Positions 13,035 through 26,659 of a stretch of DNA of 64,000 nucleotides are shown piece by piece. Position numbers and translations under genes: made by a program. The notes under the pieces were generated by a model. It made no database searches, was not told the origin of the DNA, and saw only the letters and a list, made by a program, of their open reading frames with translations. Position 1 is the first letter of the stretch; the number at the start of each line of letters is the position of its first letter. The DNA comes from Lithospermum erythrorhizon (taxonomy: Eukaryota > Streptophyta > Magnoliopsida > Boraginales > Boraginaceae), in contig JADFUC010001868.1 in the NCBI GenBank assembly GCA_019722365.1, positions 806,001 through 870,000 on the forward strand. The letters are read 5' to 3'.

Positions 13035-13648
13035 TCCAAGTAAATATTTGTTACTCCTTTCAATCCAAAATAAATAATAGATATTTGACTTTTTTTAAAT
13101 CAATTGATCATCAATTATTAATTATTTAATATTTCAAAAATATAAAATTTATATAATCGACTTCGCTCTTTAAAATAATTTCATATATTAATTTTTTAAT
13201 TTTTTTTTAATAATTGTTAAAGAATTAAAGACAAAATTTATATTGATATGCTAAAATTCAATTGTTTTAATTTCAAAGTAAAATTCAATTATTTTTAATT
13301 ACAAAGAATAACTATATATATACATAATTGCATTTTATGGGCCTATACTTATGTTCCCAAGCTCATTTCAGCATGAAATGATCAAATATTTTTCCACTTG
13401 AAGAAATATGATTGACTTTAATTGATTTTTATTTCCACCTCAATTTTAATATACCTTTTAAACTAAATTTTGTTGAAATTAATTTTTGATTTTATAGAAC
13501 CTTATAGGATAGTCTCCTTTTGTATGGTGTTATAAATAATAATACCACTGTAAGATCAATCACAAAGAATATGCTTAGTTTGCATTAAATGTATCATTTT
13601 TTGAATTTGAAAATATTTGATATATTATAAGTTACCTATTAGTTGAAT
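13035..13648. promoter_or_regulatory. AT-rich upstream region of TOP3B
   Basis: This region lies directly before the TOP3B start codon. No coding signal was seen. It presumably holds the promoter and 5' UTR, but no individual element can be called with confidence in such AT-rich DNA. Confidence 0.35.
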
Positions 13649-16600
13649 ATGGCGCCTAAAGTTTTAATGGTGAGTGACAAACCTTATGGGTTGTCTTTGT
13701 CCTCTGAAAAATATTGTCCACTTTCTATTTTTTATTAAATCAAAACTGGACAATCTTTTTGGGACAGATTGACTCATATACACTTTTGTTCATATTGTAT
13801 ATTGATTTTTTTCATATATACTTCAGGTAGCCGAGAAGCCAAGCATTGCCCTATCAATTGCTTCAGTGCTTTCTGGTGGACAAGTATGTTTTTTTTTAAT
13901 CAATTTATTTATTTATTTATTACATATTTTAGCAGATATGGTTTCGTTGCTAAATATGGAACATGATTTTGATAATGTTGATGAACTCGAATAGTTTTTT
14001 GTATATGTTGGATACTATTTTGTGGAAATTATATCAAAACTTGGTGTTTTCAACTTATTGCAGTGTGAACATGATAATTTTGATACAAATCAAAGTTGGC
14101 GTGTGCTAACTAAGACTGCAAAAGTTGTTATTATTGATCAATGAAGAACAAACGGGACGATTTTTTAGGGATTTAGGTAGTATATATTTTACCAATGATG
14201 AATAATCGTACCCCGTTTCGGGTGACTATGGACTGAATGCTTAAATTTGCTACTGCTAAAATATTTAATCATTTAAACGAGCTTCGATGAAGATGTGCAG
14301 CTCGAATCGGTTTTCAGCTTTATATATGCCTCTAGGTTGTGTAATAGAATGTTTTAGATACATCTATTGGAGCATATATGGTAGGACTAGTCATTGCGAA
14401 TATTTTCTTGAATGGATGCGAAAGAAGTTTCACAATGAAGAAATTGGAGTTTTAGAAATTTCATGTTTGTTGTGGGAACCATGCTAGACCATACCTATCC
14501 CAGAAGGTAATAGTAGACAGAGTTTGTTCCCCAGCAGGCATGGTAGTGTTTTATTTAGGGACTTTGACGGGATACCAGATAACCTGAAAGATATGGTTCA
14601 TCTAAAAAACACCTGTTCTGCATTCAAGCTGAAATTTTTATGCTTATTAATATATAAGAATGCTGGTGCCTGGTTGTTAGATGATCCATCGTTGCTTACA
14701 TAAGGCATTTTTTTGCACAGATGTCAACTAGAAAGGGTTCTACTGATGTTCATGAATTTGGTGGAGTCTTTCAGGGAAATAACGTGCTTTTCAAAGTGAC
14801 ATCAGTAATTGGTCATGTTTTCAGGTCAAATTCCTTCTCTTGAATGATATTTTGTAGTCAATATTTCTTCACTGTGCACTTTGTCAAACTGAGGTTGGTT
14901 CTTTTGTATTTTAGGCTATATTTTATTTGATCCTTTAGCTACTTCTTACCTTTCTTGATGCATTATCTTCCTAAATGATTGACCCGTGCCAGAAAAACTG
15001 TAAGAGAACTTGTAAAATAGCAAGACTCGTTGACCATAGAGGAAGTCTGAAATTTACTATGTTCTCGTTCTCTTGTTCGTCATACTTCCATATCCAACCA
15101 TATTTTATGTCCTTGTCTACCCAATCTTCTTGTTGACATTTTCTTCTGGACCTTGATAATCTTGAATCTCTTATTTCCCATCAGCTCTTAATAATTTACA
15201 GTCAAAATGTAAAAGTCAACCGTATAGAGTACTAAAAGTGCCTATGATATTATGGTAGCTTGTTCGAAATACTTTATGTTGTTGATGGGAATCACAATAC
15301 ATAAAACATCATGGATGTAAATCACAATTCCTAAAACATCATGGGGGAAATTATTTTCTTACTATAACACTTTTCTCTTGTTACTAGTATAGTCTTCATT
15401 AAGACTCATTAAGTTCTTTTGTCTTTACTATTACTTGAGACCAATGATTTTTACACTGCGATAAGTGATAAGGGAACTCTACTTATAGCATAATAGTGGG
15501 TGAAAAATAACAAAGAAATGGAGTTCTCTAATCAAGAAACGCAGTGTAAAATCATTGCCCTTACTTTGAAGAAACTGCTGAACTTTTCAACTTTTGTTCT
15601 AGAATAAATTATAGTTTTTTGAAATTTCGTCTTTCTGGGACTGTCAATTATTTAGTGTAGATTTTCCAGCACCTTATCAAGACTGGACGACCACAAATCC
15701 ACTTGACCTCTTTGAAGCACCAATTCGTAAGACGGAGGCCAACCCAAAGGTGTGATGTCTTCTAAGTTTTTTGACATTGTAATGGTTATGATTCACTATT
15801 AGTACTAAAATGACAATTTTTTGGAGAAGGCTCATATCTGTAGGCACCTGAGCCAGGTGGCTCGTGATTGTGCACATATGGTTTTATGGCTTGATTGTGA
15901 CCGTGAAGGAGAAAATATATGCTTTGAAGGTATACGTTTACTTCTTATTTTTCCTTTGTAATATGTTTACTACATTAATGTCGAAAATTTTACAAATAAG
16001 GGGTTGAAGAATGATGCTTTTGACACATACTTCCAAATTAGCCATAAAAGATGAGAGAAATTAGCCAAATGCCTATAATTTATCATGTACCTGTTTAGCC
16101 AAATTAGCCAAATGCCTGTAATTTATCATGTACCTGTTTAGTGCAGTGATAGAATGCACTGGATTTCACACAAAGGATAGAAGGGTTTATCGGGCAAAAT
16201 TTTCTTCAGTGACGGAGAGAGATATTATGAAGGCCATGAAAAGCCTAGGCGAACCAAATAGGAATGAGGCATTGGCTGTGGATGCACGCCAAGAGATAGA
16301 CTTGAAAGTTGGAGTTGCATTTACGCGTTTTCAGACTAGTTATTTCAATGGAAAATATGGAAATCTTGATTCAAGAGTCATTTCGTGAGATCCCTTTCTT
16401 ATTGTTTAGAAATATCCCATTTTGTAATTCTTGTCTCTAATATCTACAGAGCCTTATTCTACATATTATATTTGTTGACGCCTCAATCAAGTTGGTAGGT
16501 GACAGTAAGCATAGACTTAGGCTGGTGGTGGTAGCTTTGTTAAGGGAAATTTCTCTTTGTATTATGACTGTGTACCTTGATTAGGAAAACTGTTGAATAA

Positions 16601-19600
16601 TTTATATGCTTATGCCACTTGTATATCTCTTAGTTAGTCAATTTTCCTGTCCGATAATCATTGTTACTGATCATTGTATCTGTTTGAACTTTGATAGTTG
16701 CATTATTCTACTGGGGAGGAACCTTCCATAAATATTAGTATATGTTGGTCTTATTTTTTGTCTCCTCTTAAAATACTCGGATTTATCTTTTGTTGTTTAT
16801 CCCAGGTATGGGCCTTGCCAAACACCTACTCTTGGCTTTTGTGTACAACGGTACTTTCAGATCTCGACATTTAAGCCAGAAAAGTATTGGGTTTTGCATC
16901 CGCACATTATTCACAAAGGGTATGAACTAAAATTAGAGTGGGACCGTGGTAGGCTATTCGACTCAGATGTAAGACTCTCTATGGTTAATCTCATATGGCT
17001 CTTTCAGACAGAACACCTTATATACTTTTATTACTTTGATTGAATGATTGTAGTTATTTCTTTAATTCAGGTTTGTGCAATGTTCCAAAAACTAGTCATG
17101 GAGGATGGAGTTATGAAAGTCATTGGCATATCAGAGAAAGAGGAGAGCAAAGGTCGCCCTTCTGGTCTTAACACTGTGAACCTTTTGAAGGTCAGAGGAA
17201 TTGCTGTTGGTGTAGTGCTTTCCTGACAGGGGCATTCAATGTTATAACCTTGTTGACTCCCATGCCTCCATTTAGCTTTTCCGAGTTTGAATCATATATG
17301 TAGGTTATAAGCAGGAAAATTTGGTATACTGGAGAGGAAGGGAGCGGAGATGCAGATAGGATAATTCTTTTTAATTAGTTGCCAGTGTTTCATAGGGGTT
17401 CGGAAAGGAATGGGAATCAGGCAGCTAAATATATGCCTCCAATCTCCATGATTACACTGTTCATGGTGCCAAGTTACTAATTTCTGGCCCTCGTCAATGT
17501 AATTCAATATAGTTCTTGTAAACTTCTAAAATTTCCTGCTTGTCATTATGAATATCACCCCCCCCTCCTCACCCCACTCCTTTCTTTGTTGCCTTATCTC
17601 GGGTCCCTTCTTATTGCCAGTTTATTTTTTATCCTGGATTTATTCTTGAAGGGTGTCAGTAATAGCCTTCACTACAATGCATTCGCATCCCAGATAATAT
17701 TCAGTTTCTCTAGTGAATGTTGTCACCCTTATGTACAAAAAGAAAGATAATGATCCATTTTGTTAATTTCAGGTTGCTTCAAGTGCATTAGGTCTTGGTC
17801 CTTCGCTCGCGATGCAACTGGCTGAGCGGTTGTACACTCAGGGTTTCATAAGGTTTTTCTCCACTTGCCACTTGTGCTTCATTTATATGTAATATATTGA
17901 GTCTTTATGTTGATATCTGCATTGCAATCTTCTAAAGGGTATTGACACTTATGCGTGAAACGTTAACAACTAATGTTGACGATATAATGTAGCACATCTT
18001 CAGAAGTCTAGAATAGCTTCATAAAGTTATCACTCCTCTCAAGGGAGATGGGAAAGGGACATGGGGGTGAATAGCTGTGCACTTGTTAGTTTAGCGAGAT
18101 CTTGGTCTTTTGACATGGAAGTAGTTACTACTAATCGTTCTCTTCTTCTTTTTGTTTGGTACTACTGAAGTTACCCACGGACAGAGAGTACCGCGTATCC
18201 TGCTTCTTTTGATTTTAGAGGAACACTTGGAGCACTGAGTCGTCATCCAGGTCTGGGAGATTTTGCTCAAAATCTGTTAACTGGAGGTTTTGGTAAGCCC
18301 AAATCAGGAACTGATGCTGGTGACCACCCCCCTATAACACCAATGCAATCAGCTACCGAGGATATTTTGGGACATGATGCTTGGAGACTGTACCAGTATG
18401 TCTGTGAACACTTTTTAGGGACTCTATCCCCTGATTGCAAATATAGAAGGTAAGTTTGTCATTCTTATTGAATGGGTTTGCGTTTAACCCAATTTAGTTT
18501 AAGAAATTGACCTCTTCAGAACAAATCAGCTAATTTTGCATAAGAAAAAATCTTGCTAACTTACTAAATTCGATACTCTATTATCCTCTCATTCTTCTTT
18601 AATTAATGTCCTGGAATTGTAGAATAACAGCTAAAATTGTTCAAAAAAATTAAGCTAGAATGACAAGTGAAAAACGGAGGGAGTATTAAAATTTAAATTA
18701 AAAGAAATGAAAGAAAGAGTTGAGCTCACTTGCTTATAAGAAAGCTTTCATAATTAAGACAAAAACACTCGGGTGATTGCCATTAACTTCTTCATGTTGA
18801 GAATGTTCACCTTTTTTTCGTATTGGTATTGGTTTCTTCATTGAACTATGATATCTTAAAGGACATAACTCTTCTGGGACATTCATATGAAAGTGATAAA
18901 AGTAATTTTACATGTTTGGTGTTGAACACATTTTCCCTCCAATTTGAAACATAAATGACAGCAGAGTCATAACCAGAACGAATTCGGCACACTTGTATCC
19001 GACAGTTTGACTTGAGTCCAGACTTATCTCTATGAGTCTCCAGACTTCAATTTTTTTATTTGCGTTAAATGCTGCTGCTAAAAGACAACTTCAATTTCAA
19101 ACCAGGATTAAAGTTTCATTTAGCATTGGCGGAGAGATTTTTCATTGCACTGGATATCAAGTTATTCAGAAGGGTTTTACTTCTATAATGCCATGGTTGG
19201 CAGTGACAGAAAAAAATCTTCCCCAATTTACTGAAGGGGAGAGGATAGAAGTATTGAAAGTTGATATGGATGCGGTATGTTTTTCCATGATGTAACTTGT
19301 AATCACGGTTTATCTTCTATGATTTTCTCTTGATGCTATGTAACCTTAGTACTTATTTTGAAATTCCTTTATGGCATAACTAACATGGTTTTGTCGCTGA
19401 TGCTATTGTTGTCTTTATATGAACAATATGGAAATGATGTACTATGTCAAATTTTTTGGGACATAAGGTGTAGATCTGTATGGGTCTTAGAGGCTTCTTT
19501 TGAATATTTATGTTTTGATGTTACTCATATATTTTTGTTCATTTCAAATGCCTTGGACTTTGCAGGGTTCTACCCTCCCCCCAGATTATCTTACTGAAAG

Positions 19601-21932
19601 TGAGCTCATCTCCTTAATGGAAAAGCATGGAATAGGAACAGATGCCTCAATACCAGTGCACATTAACAACATATGTGAACGCAATTATGTGCAGGTTTGC
19701 ATCTTTCCGTAAAAATCAAGTGATCTTTCAATGTGCTCACTCTTATATTGTACACACTACACAGTAGTATAACGTTTTGTAGTGACAAAACCTCATATTT
19801 CTTAGTGCAGGTACAGGGGGGGAGGAAACTTGCTCCAACAGCTTTAGGTATTAGTTTAGTGAGAGGATATCAGTGTATAGATCCAGATCTATGTTTGCCT
19901 GATATTCGTAGTTTCATTGAGCAGCAGATTGGTCTTATCGCTAAAGGCCAAGCAGACCACTCTCTGGTAGTGCGGCATGCAATAGAGCAATTTAAGAGGA
20001 AGTTCAGTTACTTTGTCAAACAGGTAACAATATTTTTCTTCTACATTGTTGTCCTCAGTAAAGAATGAACCTATTCTTATGTCTTCTGAAGTTAGGCTGC
20101 TAGTCAGACAAAAAAAGACCCAGTTTCGGCTTGGCTCAGCTCGTTACAACTGTATCTTTTTTTGTTTCCTTTTCTCTTTGGCATCTGTATTAGATTATGT
20201 ACTTTTTAATGTTTGTATTATTAATGAATGTGTAGATTCCGTTTGTAGGCTTTTACATTGGATCATTCACTTTGATTGAACTGAATGGTTCAAAGCTGAA
20301 AATCTGAGTGCTTAGCCACACTTTATTCATACTAAAACTAGAAATATGTCAAGGCTGTTGGACACTTGGACATCCAAACCAGATTGCATCTGCTGTATGC
20401 CTGAAGATGATATTCATTCCTGTTGAGGAGCATATCTCTGTTTAGCTCTTTGAATAGAGTACCTTTTTATGTGGTATATGTCCAACTCTTTAAAGGCTTC
20501 ACCTAACATTATCCAAAGTCTATAATACATTGACACCTTCTAACTAGTGTTTCATAGTCTCGCAGCATATCAAATTCAAGCCATGTTACCACCCCTCAAC
20601 TAGCGTAATTTCTAATATTATCATTCCTCTTGTTGGACGCATCCTTATCAACATTTCTTTTCCAGCATCTCAATCTTCCAACCGTGTCGACGATAATTTG
20701 CTATTATTAAGTTTTTGTGTCCCAGCAACTTCAAATTTCGATTACTTGATGTATAACACTTGCATGGAGTCATAAGCTGCAGATAATTTTTTGACTGCCA
20801 ATGTCTGCATATATTATTATTACTCCTATACCTGAGTGTTCACTTCAGATTGCAGAAATGGATGCACTTTTTGAAGCACAGTTTTCTCCACTCTCAGAAA
20901 CTGGGCGTATGCTAAGCAAATGTGGTAAATGCTCAAGATATATGAAGTTCATAGCTAGCCAGCCATCACGACTATACTGTGGTACCTGTGAGGAAGTTTA
21001 CTATGTTCCTCAAAAGGGTGCAATCAAGGTATGGTGCGTCATGTTAGTGACTTATTTACTATGACCTTCAATGTCTTATTTCCAACTCAAGTTAATATCT
21101 TATTTGAATCATAGTTAAATCTTGCAAATAAAGTATTGCGGAGACTGTCAAGATTTGTAACGGATACCAAATTATTCTGGAGCCTGTCAAGATTTGTAAC
21201 GGGGTGGGGATGGGGATCTTTTCCAGTTTTTCCTTGCTTTCATTCCTTTTTAAAGAGCTTGCATCGAAGTGGATTGCATCTTAACCCTGTTTCAAACTCA
21301 TGTTGCAGCTCTACAAAGAACTTATATGCCCTCTGGATAACTTTGAGCTGTTACTGTTTTCTGTGCCTGGCCCTGAGGGCAAGTCATTCCCCTTCTGTCC
21401 ATATTGCTACAACAGCCCTCCTTTTGAAGGCATCGATACATTATTTGGTGCCTCGAAAGCTGGAATTTCGGGAAAAGGAGCCGGTATGCCCTGTTTCCTC
21501 TGCCCTCATCCGACTTGCAAGCATTCTATGGTAGCACAAGGTGTCTGTGCCTGCCCAGAATGTAGTGGCACCCTTGTCCTCGACCCAGTCAGTGCTCCCA
21601 AATGGAAACTCCATTGTAACATGTGCAATTGCCTGGTTTTCCTTCCTGAAGGTGCTCATCGTATAAATACAACTCCAGAACAGTGTCCTGATTGCGACTC
21701 CACTATCATAGAAGTGGACTTCAATAAGAAGACTACACCTTTGGCGGATGGTAATACTCTACATAGAGGATGCATTCTTTGTGATGAGCTGCTGCACTCC
21801 CTCATTAAAATGAAGTACGGACATTCTTTCGCAAGGCGTGGAAGAGGTAGAGGACGTGGGAGGGGCAGAGGAGGCCGTAGAGGAAGAGGCAGGAAACAAG
21901 AAGACCCTAAAATGAGTTTCCGAGATTTTTGA
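13649..21932 (+). CDS. TOP3B: DNA topoisomerase 3-beta, 852 residues, 15 exons
   Basis: Type IA topoisomerase that cuts and passes single strands; animal TOP3B acts on DNA and RNA. Exons: 13649-13669, 13827-13883, 14721-14824, 15656-15751, 15844-15929, 16147-16384, 16806-16968, 17071-17190, 17773-17852, 18171-18449, 19106-19274, 19566-19694, 19811-20023, 20849-21028, 21309-21932. All junctions are GT-AG and in phase; the sum is 2559 nt. TOPRIM residues: E10 in VAEKPS and D110/D112/E114 in DCDREGEN. The [11 protein letters not shown] motif and the active-site Tyr (about 323, in ISYPRTES) follow. [14 protein letters not shown] is intact. Cys4 zinc-binding pairs begin at C610xxC613/C629xxC632 and continue through the last exon. 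The C-terminus is an Arg/Gly-rich tail (about 821-841), the RNA-binding RGG feature of the beta type, ending MSFRDF. Length matches the family (about 860). It looks fully functional and converges on the dCTP pyrophosphatase gene. Confidence 0.93.
16058..16141. repeat. 43-bp tandem duplication at the end of TOP3B intron 5
   Basis: A 41-base segment beginning AAATTAGCCAAATGCC and ending GTACCTGTTTAG occurs at 16058-16098 and 16101-16141 with one difference. Each copy ends in a pyrimidine-AG that resembles an acceptor. The acceptor that keeps the reading frame is five bases after the second copy. Confidence 0.85.
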
Positions 21933-22675
21933 ATTTTACTCGTCCAAAACTGTTGTGTAAGTTTTAGATTGGATCCAACATTTTGATATTACATGTGTTA
22001 CTATCTTTCATTGGTTATCTTCATATCATCATATGTGCATTTACATACCTAAAAATATGTATCTAATTTGATGCAACACCTATTTGTGCAGCTTCTAAAG
22101 CACAAAGTAGGTGTAGTAGTGCTACATAATATCGAATATATGTTACATGGGATTTTGCCAAGGCTACTATACTAAGCTAATGGTCAGTTACATTGTTCTG
22201 TGAAGACAAGTTGAGCAAAATGAAATTCTGCTATACCATCGTCGGATTCATTTGTTCATCATAAAAATACCTACCCATTCATTAACAATTCTGATTTGTA
22301 AGGATCTGTTGTGTTTTTAACATTTTGGTAGAACATTTGGAACATTGTTAAAATTTCAACTTTAGAGAATACCTTATATAATGCTAAAATTCAGTTAAAA
22401 TAGCCCCCCTTGGGTCCTAAAATCTTTGTAAATCAGTGCAACATTAGGATTCAACTTTCATAAGTTTGTTTCAGGCAAAGGGGGTGAGTAAAAGTGTAGG
22501 CAAGTGTAGGAACAATAGTAAGCATGTCGATAGGTAGACAGGGATACCACAAAATATGCCTCAAAAGATACTACAGTATGGAGTACAATAAATAGCAGTC
22601 CGAAAAGGGTACTCTTAAACAATAATACTTGTCTGTAAGAAAGCCAATCTAACATCCCCACATTGCAGCATTTTA
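21933..22675. other. Convergent 3' flanks of TOP3B and the dCTP pyrophosphatase gene
   Basis: AT-rich sequence holding the 3' UTRs of two convergent genes. No separate gene was seen. Confidence 0.45.
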
Positions 22676-24027
22676 CTAATCATTTTTAGTGTTAGTAGAG
22701 GGGCTGGCAGTTGTGGAAGTTCCAGTATTGACACTGCTAGTGCTGATTAAGGTGAGCTTCTCGGAAGAACCCTTGCATAAACTGACTGGATATTTGATGG
22801 CATTAAGCTCCATTTTCCTAAGGGCAGCTTTAGCAAGATCGATGCCACAAATGTCGGACAGCCTCACAAGGTAAAGCAACACATCTGATAACTCCTCTCC
22901 TAAATGCACCCTCTCTTTCTCTTCCCAATCTGGTAGACCTCTTGGGACCTCACCTTTCCACTGAAATATTTCAGATAACTCCCCCACTTCACCAATCTGA
23001 AAATACATGTATGCACCACAAAATTCACTATATACACTTTATTACCATAAAACAAAGACAAAAAACCATGACTTGAAAAATGGTCTTCATGTAATCTCAC
23101 ATGGTCGGAAACAACATCCCTGTTATCACAGGAGTAAGGCTGCGTACTATATTTGCATAGCTTCAATAACTATAAGTACCAGGAAAGGTTACTTGGAATT
23201 TAGAAAAATATTAAGAAATGCAAAAGATTGATATCTCTAAGCATCTACAAAAGTATTTGGCTGATCTGTTCCTTTTCAAGCTTATTGGAATAATTCTCAT
23301 CTTATTGACACTTAGCTTTTGAATATTTGTATAACATGGTTAGAGAATAAGATACTCCTAATCAAGATATCAAAAAGATGGAAATACAAAAAAACAAGTT
23401 CAACGTTAGCGTTCAAATATACTAGCTATAAACCATATGATATTGCAGGTTGTAACATTTTTGCAGTTGATTATTGCACATAAGCTATAACTAGCTATTC
23501 CAAGTTGCTTTAAAGGCCAAAAGAATTGTATAGGAACCCAATTTCCCATCAAAACACCAAAATAAACAATTTTTCATGTATTTAAGTACAGGAACAAGAA
23601 CAAATAAATCAAAAAAGGAATGTACTCATTGAACACTGCAGTAAATAATTTCCTCAAGAATTTAATAATCTCATTTCAGTAATTATACATTTCTTCATAA
23701 AAGACTCCAACTTTGAACAAAATACTGAGATATAGACTCACACTAATACCAATCAAGTATGATTAACATGAAAAGTACACATAATGAGAAAAACCCATCA
23801 CTAAATTTTCCTCAAAAAATAGTTTTTGGGTTGTCAAGAAAACTGAAATCAAAACAAAAAAAATGGAAAAAAATAAATGAGGGGGGAAGAGGATGAGCAA
23901 CCATGGCTAAAAGGAGGTTTCTTGGACTATGAAACTGATTCCAATCTCTTTCATCAGCAAAATGAGCCAACTTCTTCTTCAATTCCTCAAGAGTCAATCC
24001 ATTTTGTTGCACTTTCACACCATTCAT
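22676..24027 (-). CDS. dCTP pyrophosphatase 1-like (MazG-fold nucleotide pyrophosphohydrolase), 148 residues
   Basis: House-cleaning enzyme that hydrolyses dCTP and modified pyrimidine dNTPs to the monophosphate and pyrophosphate. Exon 1 is 24027-23902 (42 codons) and exon 2 is 22996-22676. They join in phase across a GT-AG intron with a weak donor (GTTGCT). The ATG at 24027 has AAA before it, while a longer frame upstream starts only from GTG. Exon 1 has the family signature FADERDWNQFHSPRNLLLA. Exon 2 carries the Mg-binding helices: GEVGELSE (ExxE) and EELSDVLLYLVRL (ExxD), then the AIKYPV helix end. The last 30 residues are a Ser/Thr-rich tail with no known role. Length fits plant DCTPP1 proteins. 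The gene converges on TOP3B. Confidence 0.88.
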
Positions 24028-24527
24028 TTTCACTTTTTTGTACCACTTTTCAGTTATTGTTTGATTTTGTACGAGAGAAAGCACCGACCTTTTTGTCTTA
24101 GGACTCTATTTCAATTTGTACCCAAAAAATAAAGGTTGGTAGCTGAGCTGTTATATTCACACACAAATAGTCTTTTTAGTTATGAAATTACTATTTTATC
24201 CCTGATGCCTCCTTCCCTAATTTTAAATACGTAGTGTTTTTAGGAAGTTTCGATTTGGGATACAATAATCATTTTAGCCCTTTTCATTACTCTTTCAGTG
24301 TGGATATAGTGTTGTCGCCCGGTTGGTAGGTTGAAATTCACTATGGACAGAGAGCTGTTACTTTTTAACCCATATGGTCTCATTTGTTCAATTGGGTGAA
24401 CCTATGAATCTAGGTTAAATTTTAGGTTTACATATTCATATATTTTTTAGAAGTTCAATCAATCACCTAAATTCTTCCTTTTTAAAAATATTATTATAAT
24501 CCAAACGAACCAATATGGATCAATATT

Positions 24528-24643
24528 ATTTTACAATGAGGATCGAATCCAGGACCTCTAAGTTACTGGAAGGCTGGAATTCCTTCATAATCACTAGATT
24601 ATCACTGGAAGGCCTTCATAACCACTAGATTGTTCGATGTTCT
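24528..24643 (-). mobile_element. tRNA-derived SINE with perfect 17-bp target-site duplication
   Basis: CAATATGGATCAATATT occurs at 24511-24527 and again at 24644-24660, bracketing 116 bases. Read on the minus strand, the insert has an A-box-like TCTAGTGGTTA near its start and a B-box-like GGATTCGATCC near its end, the two internal RNA polymerase III promoter elements, and finishes with a short A-rich tail. The A-box region is partly duplicated (TCTAGTGATTATGAAGG follows TCTAGTGGTTATGAAGG). It has no coding capacity and depends on LINE machinery. Confidence 0.78.
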
Positions 24644-24762
24644 CAATATGGATCAATATTGATATTTGTTACTCTTATCATAATCTTTCTTTCTATTTTA
24701 GAGGGTGGCAAGTATTATTTTCCACTCATGCCTAATAACCTGTTCATTAGACTCCCAAAAAA

Positions 24763-25020
24763 GAAATTGATTTTTTATTTTGACGTTTTCGGATATCGAA
24801 ATGAAATTTTGACCATTAATTAATAATTACTCATTATTTTAGTAATTATTCAAAGCTTCACATCGATATGCGAAAACGTAAAAAAAATAACTGAGTAGAG
24901 TAGCATGTTAATGTGTTAAATATGTTTATCAAATATTTTACACAATATTAAAATAATTTACTTGAAAGCAAAAGTGGACAATATTTTTGGGACATAATAA
25001 ATAATTTTCTATATTTGGAA
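24763..25020 (+). repeat. Dispersed repeat, copy 1 (same family as the foldback arms at 30.5 and 31.3 kb)
   Basis: This segment, from GAAATTGATTTTTTATTTTGA to GGGACATAATAAATAATTTT, is closely similar to 30532-30780 and, inverted, to 31270-31550. The shared core includes TTTTGACCA..TAATAATTACTCATTAT and TATCAAATATTTTACACAAT. Confidence 0.75.
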
Positions 25021-25149
25021 TTGGTACTTTTTATAATAAATTGAATAAAATTGGTAGTCAATGATAGCGTCATTAAAACTACTTGAGTCATCGATGGCGT
25101 CCAAACTCAAGTCTACGAATAATGTGAGTACTGTACTATGCTTTTTAAT

Positions 25150-25385
25150 ATACTGTGTTTGTCCAAAAAAGGTTGTCCACTTTTAATATTTTATATATGT
25201 ATAAATTGGACTCTATATCATTAATATATTCTATTTGTTCTAAAATAAAAGATTGTCTATTTTTAATATTTTTATATTTATAAATTGGACTCTATAGCAT
25301 TACTATATTGTGTTTGTCCCAAAAAGATTGTCCACTTTAATATTTTTATGTTTATAAATTAGACTATATCATTAATATATTGTGT
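25150..25385. repeat. Tandem repeat, unit about 78 bp, three copies
   Basis: TTTGTCC..AAAAGATTGTCCACTTTTAATATTTT..TATAAATTGGACT..ATCATTA is repeated from about 25155, 25235 and 25310. The AAAGATTGTCCACTTT motif recurs elsewhere in the window (about 9675 and 13710), so the unit probably comes from a MITE family. Confidence 0.65.
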
Positions 25386-25909
25386 TTTATGTAGGTTAGC
25401 AACACGGAAAAAGGAAAGTAAGAGTATTTGGTGTAAGACAAGTTATGTTATGTCCTAATTTAGTTTGTATTAATTTATAATCTTGTTCTTCTAGTTTGTT
25501 GCTACTTTTGCCTTTTGGCCATCATACCGATACATATATACGTTGAGACTCTTTGTAATGAACACAACAAATATTGATATTATTATTAAAATTATATCTT
25601 GAATATATATTTCATGATAGTAAACCTTTCATCCGAAATTAATATATGTATAGTTTGCTTCTTCACAAGAAGACTGAAAAAATATATGACGGCTGTGGAT
25701 TTGCATAAATCTTGCGCCTTACACCACTAGGCCAAACCGCTTTGTTGGAATAATCCTATGTCTTTAAATTAATTAGTAGTGTACAAATTATTGATAGTTT
25801 AGAATGAAAATTCTTAATTAATGCAAGGTAATTCTTTTGTTCGTTTGTTAACCCGAGGTAATTTAGAACACTTTAAATTTTTACTACTTTCAGCCTCCGG
25901 CTTTAAACG

Positions 25910-26225
25910 ATCCTCTCTCCCAACTTATGTGAGGAACATAAAGTATAGACTGGATTTACCTTGCAAGCGAGCCAGTCGATAGAACGAGAGTAAGAATTTC
26001 CACATCCAGTATAAAGTAGGGAGGCTACCATCACTCTCGTTCATTGTACATACTCCAACTTCCATTGTTTTGTCCTAGATTTCAAAGCACTCATGCATGC
26101 GAGAGAATGGATTGGATTTACCTTCGCTTATAATACGCCCGACAATAATGAAAACAATTTCCACCTCCAGTAGAAAGTAGGGAGACCATTCCTCGCTCTT
26201 GTCAATTGTACGTATGTCTACTTCA
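25910..26225. repeat. Two diverged direct copies of a roughly 140-bp sequence
   Basis: Shared phrases GGATTTACCTT, AATTTCCAC.TCCAGTA.AAAGTAGGGAG and ATTGTAC.TA occur in the same order near 25950-26055 and 26110-26215. The origin is unknown. Confidence 0.5.
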
Positions 26226-26659
26226 AAATTTTACATTCTTAATACATACAATTGGTTTAAATTTTGTACTTAAATCAATCACATACGTTGGATTAGATAT
26301 TTTGATCACAAATATGATCTGATGGTGGTTATACAAGGAGGCTAGTTTGGTCTATGTCTAGATTTTATTAAATACTATGGAGTAATGACTACAACTAATA
26401 ATAAATCGATTGGAGTATTTCAAGCTATTATTTATGGCATGTAATTAATGATCAGTTACACGGGCTATTAACATTTATTAGAAATAACAAATATGAATGA
26501 TGATATAATAATCACACCCAGATGAATCAAATCCTATTCACAATCAATCAAAATCATGCTCAACTCAATATTTAAACTGATTAAATAAGATTGTTGCAAG
26601 GATCCATAAACATCAACTATTTTTTCTTCCTTTGTTGATCTTGTTGAATTTTGTTTATT

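Noticed and set aside
21136..21534. 132-codon frame overlapping the last TOP3B exon
   Set aside because: It is an alternative frame crossing intron 14 and exon 15; the zinc-finger frame 21309-21932 is the conserved one.
24028..24084. Nineteen-residue extension of the dCTP pyrophosphatase
   Set aside because: The extended frame begins with GTG. The ATG at 24027 has a good context and yields the usual protein start.
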